From assembly GCA_018623675.1 (NCBI GenBank), contig JAAZVJ010000004.1:1-15359 (forward strand): a stretch of DNA of 15,359 bases. Reading direction: 5' to 3'. Origin of the DNA: Synechococcus sp. HW_metabat.54. GTDB taxonomy: Bacteria > Cyanobacteriota > Cyanobacteriia > PCC-6307 > Cyanobiaceae. Numbering within the stretch: position 1 is the stretch's first letter; every line of letters begins with the position of its first letter. Of this stretch, positions 14,864 through 15,359 are shown one piece after another. The notes under the pieces were generated by a model that had not been told where the DNA came from, made no database searches, and saw nothing but the letters and a program-made list of their open reading frames with translations. The position numbers and the translations under genes were made by a program.

Positions 14864-14892
14864 TTGAAAAGTTTAGGAACTGACGCTTTTAT
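14864..14892 (+). promoter_or_regulatory. Candidate rRNA operon promoter
   Basis: TTGAAA (14864-14869), a 17-bp spacer, and TTTTAT (14887-14892) form a reasonable sigma-70-type pair about 340 bp before the 16S gene. Transcription would begin near 14899, right at another hairpin, GGTTC-TGAGCC-GAACC (14900-14915). The assignment rests on box match and position only. Confidence 0.35.
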
Positions 14893-14898
14893 CGCGTT

Positions 14899-15230
14899 TG
14901 GTTCTGAGCCGAACCGAGAGGGGAGGTGAGGGATCAAATGGAATTGCGATAAAGGTGTGAGGTCCCGTCAAACAATTTCGTTGCGAAGAAGTCATTCGCT
15001 GCAGCGATGAAGTTTTCACGAACTTCATTGTTGCCGGTGTGCGAATTGATGGAGCAACAACCGGATCTGAGATCCTGGAAAGTCATGGATAGAGAGATCT
15101 AGAAGTGCACTCTTAAGAACCCTTTCTGTGTCAGCTGAAAGGAGGCGACAACTGCGGAGAGCATTTTTGCTGCTTTGTGGGTGAAGCAAATAATTTTGAG
15201 GACATGAAAATGTCTAAGAGGAAATGATCT
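14899..15230 (+). other. Probable pre-16S rRNA leader with several hairpins
   Basis: If the promoter above is right, this is the 5' leader removed during 16S maturation. It holds clear hairpins: 14900-14915 (GGTTC/GAACC); 15007-15028 (ATGAAGTT/AACTTCAT, 6-nt loop, extendable by two pairs); 15063-15075 (GGATC-TGA-GATCC); 15121-15142 (CCTTTC/GAAAGG); and 15201-15214 (GACAT-GAAA-ATGTC, a GNRA-type loop). TGCACTCTTAAGAAC (15106-15120) loosely resembles a boxA antitermination site. The RNase III processing stem would need the unseen 3' flank of the 16S gene. Confidence 0.5.

Positions 15231-15359
<129 letters not shown>

Larger units (their letters stand above)
14486..15230. other. 745-bp non-coding region upstream of 16S rRNA
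   Basis: No open frame here has protein-like sequence. The left end (14486-14600) must contain the invertase promoter. From about 14600 to 14920 the plus strand is rich in GAG/GAGAG and in small hairpins, with an exact 10-mer GAGCCGAGAG at 14622-14631 and 14684-14693, and GAGCCGA again at 14906-14912. The right part is the likely rRNA promoter and pre-16S leader. The hairpin repeats are listed separately. Confidence 0.7.

Noticed and set aside
14509..14937. A 142-codon minus-strand frame upstream of the invertase, with an internal repeat
   Set aside because: The internal repeat simply reflects the tandem DNA repeat. Four of five copy differences would change amino acids while all keep plus-strand RNA pairing. 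Its composition (Ser, Pro, Thr) is not protein-family-like.

Overview
The window is core chromosome of a picocyanobacterium, most likely marine Synechococcus or a close Cyanobium/Prochlorococcus relative. The evidence is the photosynthesis gene set (psbB, psbT, psbM, petB, petD), the GC-rich compact layout, the minCDE cluster next to ctpA, a cyanobacterial-type neutral invertase, and a cyanobacterial 16S rRNA 5' end. I see no insertion sequence, phage, CRISPR array or defence locus.

Layout, left to right. At 1-1715 on the minus strand are psbB and psbT, a photosystem II operon ending in a hairpin. Divergent from it on the plus strand are a [2Fe-2S] ferredoxin-like gene and the tiny psbM. A tandem-domain universal stress protein (2638-3486, minus) converges on psbM. 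A plus-strand cluster follows (3540-6842): a 4HBT-fold thioesterase, dprA, prmC, a tsaC/Sua5-type gene and an unlisted 52-residue two-helix membrane protein. It ends one base from a convergent tRNA-Thr(UGU).

From 11692 down to 6843 a minus-strand series runs ctpA, an HD phosphohydrolase, minC, minD, minE, a solitary LuxR-type HTH gene and the tRNA. It joins D1 maturation (ctpA) with division-site placement (minCDE). Divergent from ctpA, across only 58 bp, are petB and petD (cytochrome b6 and subunit IV), which end in a strong intrinsic terminator. A GH100 neutral/alkaline invertase lies convergent at 13004-14485.

The last 745 bp before the 16S rRNA (starts about 15231) carries no credible protein gene, but is the most unusual part. 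It holds two tandem 43-nt copies whose five differences all preserve base pairing in a simple two-hairpin model, including two complete compensatory pairs. Two further 5-bp hairpins carry the same kind of 6-nt TGAG-starting loop. This looks like a structured RNA or an elaborate rRNA-upstream region that I cannot assign to a known family.

Other points of interest are a 13-bp perfect inverted repeat abutting the luxR-type start codon, a long hairpin between the ferredoxin and psbM, and the unannotated membrane microprotein.
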